Shown here one piece after another: positions 33,802 to 44,975 of a stretch of 64,000 bases of DNA. The notes under the pieces were generated by a model that saw only the letters and a program-made list of their open reading frames with translations, was not told the origin of the DNA and ran no database searches. The stretch's first letter is position 1. The number at the start of each line of letters is the position of its first letter. This DNA is from Phragmites australis. Taxonomy: Eukaryota; Streptophyta; Magnoliopsida; Poales; Poaceae. The position numbers and the translations under genes are program-made. Location: NCBI RefSeq assembly GCF_958298935.1, contig NC_084942.1, positions 15,383,501-15,447,500 of the forward strand, written 5' to 3'.

Positions 33802-34195
33802 GGAAGATATTTTGGTGCGAGCAACTGCACTCAACGGGTTAGTCAAGGGTCTAATCGAAACAGCTAAAAAAGACAAGCAAGTCAGACATAGTGTGGGACT
33901 GGGAGAATATCGCACATGGCCTTTCTACATCTTTATCGAAGTTTTCATTAGGTACAAGCGATCACACATGGAGGGTCCTAGCTGCCTTTCTCATTTTGAT
34001 GCTCCTTTGCAATTGCAGCACCTGCGTTTTTCTCACGCGATCGTGACTGATCGGAAGACCCATTCCAGTTTCCTCTTTTCTCCGCCACCTGATGCCTTGC
34101 ATCAAGCGGTTCATCATGTGGATCGCGTGTAGGAGTGAGTAATTTTTTATGAGAATCGTGGTCACTTTATTGATTAAAACTTGACACATTGTGTT
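33802..34195 (-). promoter_or_regulatory. P module copy 3, upstream of NLR copy B
   Basis: GAAGATATTTTGGTGCGAGC starts the conserved block, followed by CACTCAACGGGTTAG and GGAGGGTCCTAGCTGCC. It lies directly behind the TATA box, so it is the natural candidate for proximal NLR control. Five other copies lie in the window. Confidence 0.5.
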
Positions 34196-35866
34196 CAGTA
34201 GAATGGATTCTGGGTGATTGCATCAGGATATATGTTAGAGGGCATTTACGGTGATACCGGTTGGTAGGAGGTATCATATATTTTATGGATATTAATGGAA
34301 GCTCAATAAAAGGATATCACTAATATTTGTAGAGCTATGATGAACCACTCGATACTCTTTATACATATATGCAACACAATACCTTTGTATCTGGACAATT
34401 GGTAATGTCGCCTTACATCTGATTCAATAGATTTTTTATGTATGAATATCTACTCAGCATTCTTTCATCAGTCCTGTATTTGTTTGTCTTCCCTGTTGCC
34501 ACAAGAAAGGATATGTATAATGCATTGAAATGCTCAAGAAATAATTTTGAATCTTCTGGTACCATGCTAAGGTAACTTAAGTTACGAGGTGTACAGCTAA
34601 CATGGTGTTTATTATTTAATTTTTTTGCATTATGTGTACCCTGTTACAGTTTGTGGTTGTATCTTGCAATAGCACCTATATGCGAAGTCAGTATGTACCT
34701 TAATCCCTCTATTTGAGCAAGCACACAGTCCAACTTTTGCTGCTAGCATATACTTGAAATTAGAAGTGCACTTGATATTACTGTGTCAAGTTTCACTACA
34801 TTTCAGTAGTAATGCAAACAACTTATCCAGTTCGTTGAAGGATCTTTTATTTTCGGTTAAACAAGAGTTTTCTTATATGAACTGCCTTTTCATAGAATCT
34901 TAATTGATTTATGTGCTACCTTTTCACAGTAGCCTACATGCTAAAATTGTTCAGAATTAGTTTTAAAAATGCATTTGGCCATCTCCCCAATGCACCATGT
35001 TATTTAAATCCTTGCTCTGATTATTTTTTATTTCATGCTTGACAGTTAAATAATGGCTGGGTGAAGTAGCGAAGGAGGGTAATCAAGTCTGTAAGGCAAT
35101 TGTTAATTGCTGGCGGTAATTGGATCGGATTGGATGTGTAAATTAGTAGTATCCGAATGCCGGACGTTTCGGATTAAACCTGTTTCTAATTTGTATTTAG
35201 AGTCTGCAAGTGGACGGAGGAGTGCCAGCAAATATTTTGGTTTCATTGTCAATGGCTCCTTCTTGTGCTGATGGTCACGACCGCTGCAGGATCAAAAATT
35301 GATGCAGCTTTGCATGGAGGAAAACTGCCGCTTGAGGATGAATTCAGAGAATCCAAAAGCTTGATCACTGGATACTCTGTACTGCATATGTAGTAACCTT
35401 TTTTTTCCTTTGTCGCAAGTGCTGAATGCACTGATAATGTCCAGGCAAAAGATATTGGTGGTACTACGTTCTGTACGCTTTCTAATGGATGCTTATTTTG
35501 TGCGGGTAAACGGACATATATGATCTGGATTAATATTTCGAAAGCGAGACCTTGAGTCTTTGTAGAATGTGTACTCGTCTCTATGCCATATTGGGCACCA
35601 TTCGTGTATAGCTAACGCACTGATAATGATCTGGATTAATAAATCACGCTTTCTAATGGCATGAATCATTCTATTCTCACACCAAGTATGTTTAGTATAC
35701 AGAGGAAAGTGGAGAAGAAACGAGAAAAATAACCCGGCGATTGAATTTAAGGGGAAATTACAACAAAAGATGAAATTAATGCACAACTGAGATGTACAGG
35801 GTTGCATGACAGTATGCACAGAGCCTCAGTGTTGCTTGTAAGAACGATATCATATGAACATTTTCC
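34196..35866. other. Intergenic DNA specific to unit B, with one possible exon fragment
   Basis: No clear gene is seen. A plus-strand stretch 35290-35393 follows a CTGCAG acceptor and stays open for over 30 codons (SKIDAALHGGKLPLEDEF...) to TAG. I do not recognise it, and it may be a stray terminal exon or chance. The rest is AT-rich. Confidence 0.3.
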
Positions 35867-36221
35867 CTAGCTTGCTTCAACTGAAAGGATCTCAAGCTCT
35901 GCCCACCAAAGTGGAGATAACCTCGGCGTTGCCGTCTCCGGTGTAATCGCTGTTACTTCTCTCAATCTAGTGGCGATTTCTCTCATGTTTGGTCTCTTTT
36001 TCGGATCGCTGTGGATGCAATCCTGGATCAACTCGCAAATGATTTTTAGCTCCTTTTCTTTGTGAGCATTCAAGGTAGGATCAAGTAAACAAGACATGCT
36101 CTGGTCATCCCTAATGCACTCCAAAGCCTGACAGAAAAAGTAACATTTGTTACTTTAAGACACATTTTTGTGTATTTTCCAATTTCAGTAACTAGTAACT
36201 ATGCATAGTGTATTTGCCGTC

Positions 36222-38041
36222 TGTAAGGATCGGTGACGTCCTAAGAGGGGAGATGAATTAGGACACTTAGAACTAAACTGGCTCAAAAAATAACACAAGA
36301 TAAACCTATATCAATTTCTATCTAAATGTGCTCTAGGTTTATCTAGCGTGTCTACTCTACCGATTAAGGAAACTTGCAACCTATCTAGTAAGGTAAATTG
36401 CAAGAATGTAAATGCGGAAGTGTAAAGAGGGTAGAGAGAACAAACTCGGCACAAGGATTTTTATCCCGTGGTTTCGATGGCATGAAAGCCACCCCTAGTC
36501 CACGTTGGAGCTCCACAAAGGATATGCTCCCGGTCGGCACCCGGTCACGGCCTTTGAGCCACCAAGTCACAAAGACAAGGCCTCTACCCGGATGAGCCAC
36601 CAAACCACCAAGGCAAGGTCTCACCACTAGCCTCTCTTCCGGTTCCTCGTCGCCGTGATCACTTCGGAGCTTGAGCCACAAAGGCAAGGGTCTCCGCGTC
36701 CCCGCACAAATACCTTGCCGCCTCTCCACACAAAGTCGGAGGGTCAACAAGCTTACCGGCGAGTCACCAAGACTCTAAGGTGCCGGCGTACCACTTGGTA
36801 CAAGTTAGGATCACTCCTTGATCCACTCTCTATGCAGCTATCAACTAGCTACACTCTCTCTAGGCCTACAAGCACTAATCACTCTCTAATGGTGTGCTTA
36901 ATCGTCTTGGATTTGATCACTTAAGCACTTTGGTGGCTTGGATGTCTTCTCAAGTATACATAAACTTCTCTAGACTCCAGCACCTTCAAATGACTGAGTG
37001 GAGGAGTATTTATAGCCTCAAACCCGCCAACTAGCCGTTGCCCCAACGGCTCAGAAAATTGTGAGCACCGGATAATCCTGTGATGATAGTAGTACAAGCA
37101 CCGGATTATCCTGTGAGTACATCAGAGAAACTAGCCGTTGGAACCCACTCAAACTCAACTGTGAGCACCGGATTATCCTGTGATGAGTTAGTTAACACCG
37201 GACAAAAGCACCGGATTATCCTATGCCCATAAGTTCATTTTGGAGCTCTCTGCAAAAATTAGTCCGGTGAGTTCATTTTGTGAGCACCGGATTATCATGT
37301 GATGAGTTAGTTAACACCGGACAAAAGCACCGGATTATCCTATGCCCATAAGTTTATTTTGGAGCTCTCTGCAAAAATTAGTCCGGTGAGTTCATTTTGT
37401 GAGCACCGGATTATCCTGTGAGGCACCGGACTTATGTTGATTTGAGCACCGGAGTTATGTTGATTTGAGCACCGGATATTCCTCTGAAGTACCGGAGTTA
37501 TGTTGATTTTGATCACCGGATTATCCTGTGAGGCAAATTTCAGCATAACTGTATTTTGGGCATAACTTTTCGCTCCGAACTCCGATTTTGATGATATTGG
37601 GCTCTATTGAAAGCTTGTGAATAGATCTACAAGATTATACAAAAATCCATCCCATTTGATCACATCAAAATTCATTGTGAGCACCGGATAATCCGGTGAG
37701 GCAAATTTCAGCACAACTGCGTTTTGTATTTTGGGCATAACTTTTCGCTCCGAACTCCGATTTTGATGATCTTGGACTCTATTGAAATCTTGTGAAGAAC
37801 TCTACAAAATTATACAGAAATCCAACCCATTTGATCACATCAAAATTCATGGAACAAGTCCAATTCATTCCTTTCTTTATTCCGGCTTCGATAACTTCTC
37901 TTTTGTTGCATCCATGAGACCTACTAAAACATATACTTGACAAACATGTTAGTCTTATTGACTATATTGTCATTAATCACCAAAATCACATACATGCCCT
38001 TATGTAATTTAGACAATCAATCTAAGGGCATGTTTCCTACA
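36222..38041. mobile_element. Solo LTR (1820 bp) with TSD CCGTC inside a kinase exon
   Basis: It starts TGTAAGGATC and ends TTTCCTACA, flanked by CCGTC at 36217-36221 and 38042-38046. No internal retroelement region or second LTR is present, so it is a solo LTR, or a short nonautonomous element. It contains tandem repeats with GCACCGGATTATCC words. A diverged relative lies at 21310-21960. Confidence 0.82.
37161..37540. repeat. 119-bp tandem repeat in the solo LTR
   Basis: Copies start at 37161, 37280 and 37399 (the last partial). Each carries GAGCACCGGATTATCCTGTG. A second direct duplication of about 160 bp follows at 37531-37700 and 37701-37860 (GCAAATTTCAGCA...). Confidence 0.85.
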
Positions 38042-38946
38042 CCGTCAATGGTCATTACCAAGTTTGCAAGGGAGCCCTTGTGTTCGGAATATGGAGGCTT
38101 TCCTGAGATGATTTCCAGCATGAGCAGACCAAAACTGCATACATTCCCAGCTGGATCAGCAGCTACTGGCTCATGGTGATCAACAAAGTCATCATTCTGG
38201 GGCATATGTCCTCTGGATTATACTTCTTGCCAAACACTCATGTCTGCTATCTGTGTAAAGGACTCAGTTTTAGGAGCAAAGCATTATGTGATGTGCTGAT
38301 CTATCTCACTTATTTTTTTGTCCAAGTGAACTGGGAAATGATCAATACAATTTATGGAGTAGACAAGTGCACATCCCATTCATATTTTAGCCAAATAACC
38401 GATACTCTAAATCAAAGGTATAATGTCCTGAAGTGATACCTCACAATGATTAAGTCCTATAGATTATTAAATCTCGGCAGACAATCAGTTACAGAATCGT
38501 CTTGTGGAAGTCTCCAGTATCCAGAAATTCATTGAAACAAAAGCTAAAGCGTTCATAAGCACATTCATACCTTTGCAGCTCCATCCTCAGATAGCAATAT
38601 GGCACTTGACTTTAAGGTAGGGTGTGTTCTAGGAGGGTTGAGCTCATGCATGTGCTGGATACAGTATGCTACTCCCATAACTACCCTCAGCCTACCATTC
38701 CAATCAATATGATCAAATTCCTCAACTGCAAAAAGCGAGCAAAGCATTTTGATTTGACCACAAAGCTCGGAGAGTAAACAATCCAAAATTGGAATAGCAC
38801 AAACAGCTCTTACCATGGAGATGTTCGTATAGTGTTCCGTTGGGCGCATATTCCAACACCATCATCCTCATGAAAGGCTCTTCCTCCTCACAGTACCCAA
38901 GCAGGTTGATAAAGTTCTTATGATTAATTCGTGAGAGCGAGTCTAT

Positions 38947-39213
38947 CTATGTGTTCAGAAAAAAAAAGAGACGTTAGAGAAACAGTTTATTTCAGGCCAA
39001 CCGCCAACATTTTGTGTGCTAGTGATTAGGTATTCCTGTGTGAAAATTTTCTTTTTACCCCGAAGGGAAGCACATCATAGTCTATAATACCTATTTCTTA
39101 GAGGTAGTTACACAGGTACACATTCTATAAACCAGGTCGTGATTTCTTTTTCTAGAAAATTGTGATTTAATTTGGAGCGTCTCTTGGGTAAGAAGTTGTC
39201 TATTCGCGTCAGG
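38947..39213. other. Truncated repeat module R, unit B
   Basis: From about 39013 it matches 18925-19025 and 44397-44510. The kinase fragment ends just before it, so the junction at about 39000 marks where upstream kinase exons were lost. Confidence 0.5.
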
Positions 39214-39475
39214 GAAGATATTTTGGTGTAAACAGTTGCACTCAACGGGTTAGTGTCAAGGGTCTAATCGAAACAGCTAAAAAGACAAGCAAGTCAGACA
39301 TAGTGTGGGACTGGGGACCATCACACATGGTCTTTCTTTATCGAAGCTTTAATTATGTGCAAGCCATTACACATGGAGGGTCCTAGCTGCCTGTCTCATT
39401 TTTTATGCTCCTTCGAAATAGCAGCGCATGCGTTTTTCTCACGCGATCATGACTGATGGGAGGACCAATCCGAGT
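39214..39475 (-). promoter_or_regulatory. P module copy 4
   Basis: GGAAGATATTTTGGTGTAAACAG and GGAGGGTCCTAGCTGCCTGT match the NLR-upstream module. It is coupled to module R rather than to an NLR, like copies 2 and 6. Confidence 0.45.
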
Positions 39476-39545
39476 TTAGGAACATATATTAGGAACATAC
39501 GCCTAATAGCTATAAATATATATATATATTAGGAACATATACGTC

Positions 39546-40240
39546 ATAGTTAGGGATATAATCGGATTGGATATGGATGGATATCGCTGATCTTATATCT
39601 TATCTCATATTTTTTATCAGAATCGAAACCGGGTATGGATGGTGTCAGATACAGATATGGATGCGGATAGTCTCGGTTATGAATACAGATTGAATATGTG
39701 ACGAGTCAGATGCAGACAATGTCGGCCACAAATATTTATTCGGATATTGAGTAAAAGCAACAACCATATATATCGTATTTGTTATGATTGTTTGACCATT
39801 CCACTTATCTAAAACTCAACTACATTAGAGGTCCAACAAGTAAATCAGCAATATACTCCCGTGAAAGGAGTTATGTTAGAGTGAAATTGAAGAAGTTACG
39901 AGTGTCCAATATGCTGGCTGAAATTTCTATTAATTATTTGAACATATTAATAATTTCAAATGAAAATAGTATCTACTACAAACTTGTAGATCTTGTCGAG
40001 AGCTATAATTTTGATATAAAGATTGTCTCTATCCAATTCCATATGAAGAAGTTACAAGCTCAGGAAGATAGGCTCAGATAGTTATCGGATAGTCTTCAGA
40101 TATATCCAATTTTATTCTCAAATGTTCGAGATCTAACTTATACCTAGCTCCCAACATACAAATCCGATACAACTATCCAAAATCCAATCTGATATTCCTT
40201 TTGGATATCCGATATCCAATATCGGATTAGCATCTAAAAT
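39546..40240. mobile_element. hAT-like GGATAT-rich element, copy in unit B
   Basis: It begins TAGGGATATAATCGGATTGG and ends ATCGGATTAGCATCTAAAA. It is the orthologue of 21983-22672. No transposase is seen. Confidence 0.5.
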
Positions 40241-40559
40241 AGTTCGAACTATCACGTGGGTAGGAAAAATCTGGCCTATTTTCACCCTTAATCATAGGTC
40301 AAGAAGAAACCTTACTGATGTGTTTCAGGTTTTCCCGGCCAAAAACATCTGTACTAGTGTTTGTACTTTGTAATACTGTGAAGAATCGGTCATTAATCAA
40401 CATAATTTATTTTAAGACATTTTTTAGGTGATTAAGACATTTAACCAGCAATGCTTTTGTCCTCAAACCATTGCCCAAAACAATAACGAAGAAAGAGGAT
40501 TCGGAATTATTTATCAAGGCCTAGCATCAACCACAGCCTATTAGGTCCGGCGTAAAAGC

Positions 40560-40903
40560 CCATAGCAGATTTAGGGTTTCCTCGATCCCCTAGGGTTTTA
40601 GCACATACATATATAAGCCACCTACATCCGCCTTGGCCTCTTCGCTCATTTCAACTCCTCATCAAGCGCTGCCGCTGCAAGCCCAGCTCGCCGATCGCTA
40701 TGGCACTCCAAGCTCTCACCCTCACGCCCCTTTTGTTGCCCAATGCGTGCCACCGCGTTCACGTTCTCGCCGTTGCGGCAGACCACACCCCTCCTCTGCC
40801 GCTGGTCTCCCCTTTGGAGCTCGCGAACAGCATGAGCTGCCTCCTCAGGAACTCACACAACGTACTTCCTCCCCGCCGCCGGGATCTGCTGCTTCTTCCT
40901 TAG
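40560..40903 (+). CDS. Small ORF with telo-box/TATA promoter (end of unit B), uncertain gene
   Basis: Two telo-box-like motifs, TTAGGGTTT at 40571-40579 and CTAGGGTTTTA at 40590-40600, precede a TATA box (ATATATAAG, about 40608). A CT-rich leader and an ATG at 40700 opening 67 codons follow. Telo-box plus TATA plus CT-rich leader is the pattern of plant ribosomal-protein and translation genes. The predicted peptide itself is not recognised. Start and stop positions are kept relative to the copy at 23110. In unit C the terminal exon that would follow is deleted. Confidence 0.33.
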
Positions 40904-40909
40904 TATGGC

Positions 40910-42690
40910 TCCTACCATGACTTCCTTGCTTGCCACATGACACCTTAGTAGCACAACGAGGACACCATGCTGATTTGGCGGACGCCATACGAGCTCGCAA
41001 CATGGTGTCGGCGTGGCAGGCCTCAAGTTTCCACCACACCGATATAGCAACGCTATAGCAACACCATAATAACTATGGTCATGACAATGTTGCTAGCCTG
41101 CTAACTCAGTAACAAAAGTTTTAAAAATAATGTCTATTAGCCTATTGCAAGACCATGTTCATTGTATCAAAAGCAATTTAAGAGATTTTGCTCTAAGTGC
41201 ATTACATAAAAGCAATTGTAAATGTCTTGTGGTAAACACTTGCTCTGAAAGAGGAATTATAAACAAAGGAATCGATGACAGGTTTGACATATGTTCAATA
41301 AATCTTTCTACACAATTGAATCGAGGTGATACGAGAAATGGGGAATGTGCACCTGTCAAGTCGTAAAGATAATCTCAATAACAAATGTTTAATTTAGGGT
41401 ACTATAGAGTTGAAATGACTTATATTCTAAAAGAAAAATAGCTTAGATTATGCGCAGACCAGTTGTAGACTTTAGTTTGGTTACAACAGGAGTACAAATG
41501 TTACTTTATTTCCCTATATCTAAGTTTGGTGAACTTTTTAACTCTTTGACCTACAGGTGTGAGGTTCTGCTGATAGTTCCATGATAGTTAACATATTAAA
41601 TGTGAGATAATCACCTTTAGGCTGGTTTTCTAGCTTCAACGGTTCAACTTATGTTCAATTTTATTCGGCATGAGCATATATGATCTCAGCTTGATTTAGG
41701 TACTGGCTTTAGTTAAGGTTGCGCAAATTTAGCTAATCTTTAGTATGACATAGACAATCTTAAGCTTGGGGTGAAACTGTAACATATTTAAATCCAGTAT
41801 TATGTTTTCTTCCTCTTTATTTGCTGTGTGGGGATTTTGTTGTTGCATGATTATTTCTTAATCAATCAACAAGCTTATAGCGGCAAGCATAATGAACAAG
41901 TGACAAGACAAACTTAACTCGTGAAATTATATTAACTGCTGTCCCTTCTTGCTTGTGCTCCTGATTGTGTAGACTCGTACACATTCACCCAATAAATAAT
42001 GAGAATATTAGATTTACAGTTCTCATTATAAAAATAAAATAAAATAACTTGTTTGGCATCTTTAAGGTTTCAGACCATACTTAGCATTATGATGTGGTCT
42101 TAAAAGCTGTAAGACATGAAACATATGCCCAGCAGCAAAGGCTGTGGCAGTATAATAGGACCAACTTATGAGTGCCTTGAGTTTTGATCTCACACTGAAC
42201 TAAAATTAGTTGCTGCCAAATCTCAAAAACAAATATCATTAAGCAAACCAAGCAAGCACACTCTAACTGGGCAATTTGTACAAGCTCATCATTGTGATCT
42301 TCAGAATAAAGAAGAGCCAAGAATTATATCATTAGATTTTCCCTTCAGTTGATGTTTGAATTTGTCTTTTAAGGCACATATTGTAGTTATACCTAACTGC
42401 TACGTTAGAATGAGAGAACGAACATAGATCTTCCTGTTTGAATTTAGTGAAATTTACTTTTAATGTCTTGTGTTATTAGACATATTATGCTAATTTGTTA
42501 GTTCGTCCTCTAAACATTGTTTATCAAATATAATATGAAATTCTCTTATTCCATTTGCTTAGGGTTTATTTGCGGCTGTTGTGTTGTAGAATCTAGTTAG
42601 TTAGAGAAATATTTGTCATTCTTAGTGTGATTTTTGCTGTTATAGTTCCTAAGAAGATGCTTCCAACTAACGATGGCATCCAAAAATAGA
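40910..42690. other. Intergenic DNA, end of unit B
   Basis: It aligns with 23340-24829. No gene is seen; open stretches do not keep their frames between copies. Confidence 0.5.
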
Positions 42691-42947
42691 AATTAAAAAG
42701 CACTTTTAAAAAATCACCGCAATGACAAACAGAGTTTTATTCTGCCGTATAGTCCCTTCTGCTACATCTCAGTTCCGTGTATTCCTCATAATATTGTCAA
42801 CTTAGAAATGATGCTAGATTTCGCTGGGGAATCTTGTCAATAGAAACTGCCAAATGAATCATGAGTAGGATTAGGATCACCATATCATGAGTTGGTTGAT
42901 TTTCATATCATATTTTCTGACAATGCACCAATATAAAAAAGAAGCAA
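42691..42947 (+). other. Start of unit C, cut before the membrane-protein exon
   Basis: It matches 24832-25087 (and 1-259) until GAAGCAA at 42941-42947. Beyond this the sequence jumps to NLR-upstream DNA. The terminal exon, xylosidase and VTI1 remnants and the whole NLR are absent. Confidence 0.85.
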
Positions 42948-43365
42948 AGATGTGTGGATGTATACTATACGCAGGAGGGAAGATATTTTGGTGCGAGCAG
43001 CTGCACTCAACGGGTTAGAGTCAAGGGTATAATCGAAACAGCTAAAAAGACAACCAAGTCAGACATAGTGTGGGACTGCGGGACCATCCCACATGGCCTT
43101 TCTTTATCGAAGCTTTAATTATGTGCAAGCGATTACACATGGAGGGTCCTAGCTGCCTGTCTCATTTTTATGCTTCTTTGCAATAGCAGCACATGCATTT
43201 TTCTCAGGCGATCATGACTGATCGGAGGACAGACACATTACTGTTTACTGCTTTCTCAGCCAACTGATGCATCGCATCAAGCGGATCATGAAGTGGATCG
43301 CGTGTTGAAGTGACAAGTTTTTTTTTTTAAGAGAATCGTGATCACTTTATTGATTAGAACTTAAC
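42948..43365 (-). promoter_or_regulatory. P module copy 5, orphan NLR promoter of unit C
   Basis: AGATGTGTGGATGTATACTA followed by GGAAGATATTTTGGTGCGAGC matches the NLR 5' flank (33766 onward, and 16045 onward). The gene it served is deleted. The TATA-like sequence is TATAGTATAC. Confidence 0.6.
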
Positions 43366-43369
43366 TTAG

Positions 43370-43632
43370 CACTACTACAGAACCGGTAATAGATAACAAC
43401 TCATCACTACCGGTTGTGTAAGAATTAATAGTGTAAATATATCACTGTCAGTTCTTAATCTCCCACGTTCAAAGTATGATAGAGCCACAAAAAATCGGCA
43501 CTGATACCGACTATCAGTGCCAGTTCGTGTTACAAACCGGCACTGATATAAATTTGGATCGATTTGTAACACGAACTAGCACTGATAGTTTATATCAGTA
43601 CCATTTTTAGTCACGAATCGTTACTTATAGTG
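43370..43632. mobile_element. CACTA-type nonautonomous element (263 bp)
   Basis: It starts CACTACTACAGAACCGG and ends TTATAGTG. Subterminal direct and inverted copies of CGGCACTGATA and TATCAGTGCC are typical of grass CACTA elements. The 3-bp target duplication is not obvious. Confidence 0.65.
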
Positions 43633-43689
43633 GCTACAATATCGAAACCAAAATTTATTTCTGATGCAACTTTGGCTCTCATGTCTTGC

Positions 43690-43853
43690 CTCACCATGAA
43701 AAGCTGATGAATATGCAACCGCTCTATGTCTTGTCGAACTCGTTTGTTCTAGAAGTTCGTCTTCATATCCTTTTGCCTTGTTAAATCAGGGTTAATTGTG
43801 GTTTTATTAGCCAGACGTAGCGCGCTTCATATTCATCAGCTTTTTATGGTGAG
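43690..43853. repeat. 26-bp inverted repeat forming a long hairpin
   Basis: The left arm 43690-43715 begins CTCACCATGAAAAGCTG. The right arm 43828-43853 is its reverse complement with one mismatch. The 112-base loop contains DNA resembling 45541-45630. Confidence 0.75.
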
Positions 43854-44588
43854 GGTACTAATTCCATTTCTTTGTGAGTTACAAACCAAGACCTAGAGTT
43901 ATGTATTGATTTTGCCCCTATCTTGATATGCAACCTATTTTTTCATCTATATCTTTTGATGTGTTTTCTTTAATAGTGGTAGAAAGAGCAGTTGAATGAT
44001 TGCAACCCAAGTTTTTAGAGCATTGCAACTTCCACTTAGAGATCTCTTAGGCTATTCATAGCTGAGTGGGCCAGTAAACATTTTGTTTCCCTTTATTAAT
44101 TAAGTTCTTCTGATAGCTTTGATTTGTGTTGAGGTATCACCACTGAGACTGAGTGGTGTTACTTTTTATCTATCTACATAACATGGTGTTTGAATAGTAT
44201 AAGCAAGAGATGCCCGTAATACTCATCCTAACTACAGTGGAGTAATGGATCTAGATATTTCCCTTTGTAAGTAGATGTTCCCTACGTTGAGGAGACAAAG
44301 AATTTGAGTGGTCCCGATTCGTGTTTGACGCTGTTGGTGTTGTGCTTTAGTGGAGCTTAAAGCTTTCCTTTCTTGTCTCCTAGCAAAATATACTTTGTGT
44401 GCTACTGATTATGTATTTCTATGTGAACAAATTTCGGTACCTTGAAGGGGAAGAACAGCCTTGTCCATAATACCTATCTTCTTGAGTTGGTCACACGGAC
44501 AAATTCTGCATACCAGGTTGTGATATCTTTTTCTAGAAAATTGTGATTTAATTTGGAGCCTCTCTTGCGTAAGAAGTTACGCGTGAGT
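43854..44588. other. Intergenic DNA with module R, unit C
   Basis: From 44127 it matches 18640-19025 and continues through the position where the unit-A hAT-like MITE inserted (about 44515) without the MITE. No gene is seen. Confidence 0.5.
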
Positions 44589-44975
44589 GAAGATATTTTG
44601 GTGCGAGCACCTGCACTCAACGGGTTAGAGTTAAGGGTATAATTGAAATAGCTAAAAAGACAAGCAAGTCAGACATAGTGTGGGATTGGGGACCATCCCA
44701 CATCACCTTTCTTTATCGAAGCTTTAATTACATGCAAACGATTACATATGAAGGGTCCTAGATGCCTTTCTCATTTTTGATGCTCCTTTGCAATAGCAGC
44801 ACATGCGTCTTTCTCACGCGATCATGACTGATCGGAGGACCCATTCCAGTTTCCTCTTTTCTCTGCCAACTGATGCCTCGCATCAAGAGGATCATGTGAG
44901 GAGTGACTAGTTTTTTTTAGAGAATCATGGTCACTTTATTGATTATAACTTGACTTAGCCTTGAAAATATAAAAC
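44589..44975 (-). promoter_or_regulatory. P module copy 6
   Basis: GAAGATATTTTGGTGCGAGC, CACTCAACGGGTTAGAG and the tail TGGTCACTTTATTGATTATA match the NLR-upstream module. It is again coupled to module R. Confidence 0.45.

Larger units (their letters stand above)
35867..38946 (-). pseudogene. MRH1/MDIS2-like receptor kinase fragment (kinase-domain exons)
   Basis: Four minus-strand exons match the C-terminal kinase-like domain of the MRH1/MALE DISCOVERER 2 family of LRR receptor-like proteins. Exon a (38814-38946) reads INHKNFINLLGYCEEEEPFM then EYAPNGTLYEHLH. Exon b (38571-38725) reads HIDWNGRLRVVMGVAYCIQH then MHELNPP. Exon c (38042-38196) reads NVCSFGLLMLEIISGKPPYS. Exon d (35867-36127) reads DCIHSDPKKRPNMREIATRL and ends with the family signature PRLSPLWWAELEILSVEA. 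Splice sites of a, b and d look normal. The ectodomain, membrane segment and N-terminal kinase lobe are missing, and a solo LTR sits inside exon c. The family is described as catalytically atypical. It is a gene fragment. Confidence 0.82.
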
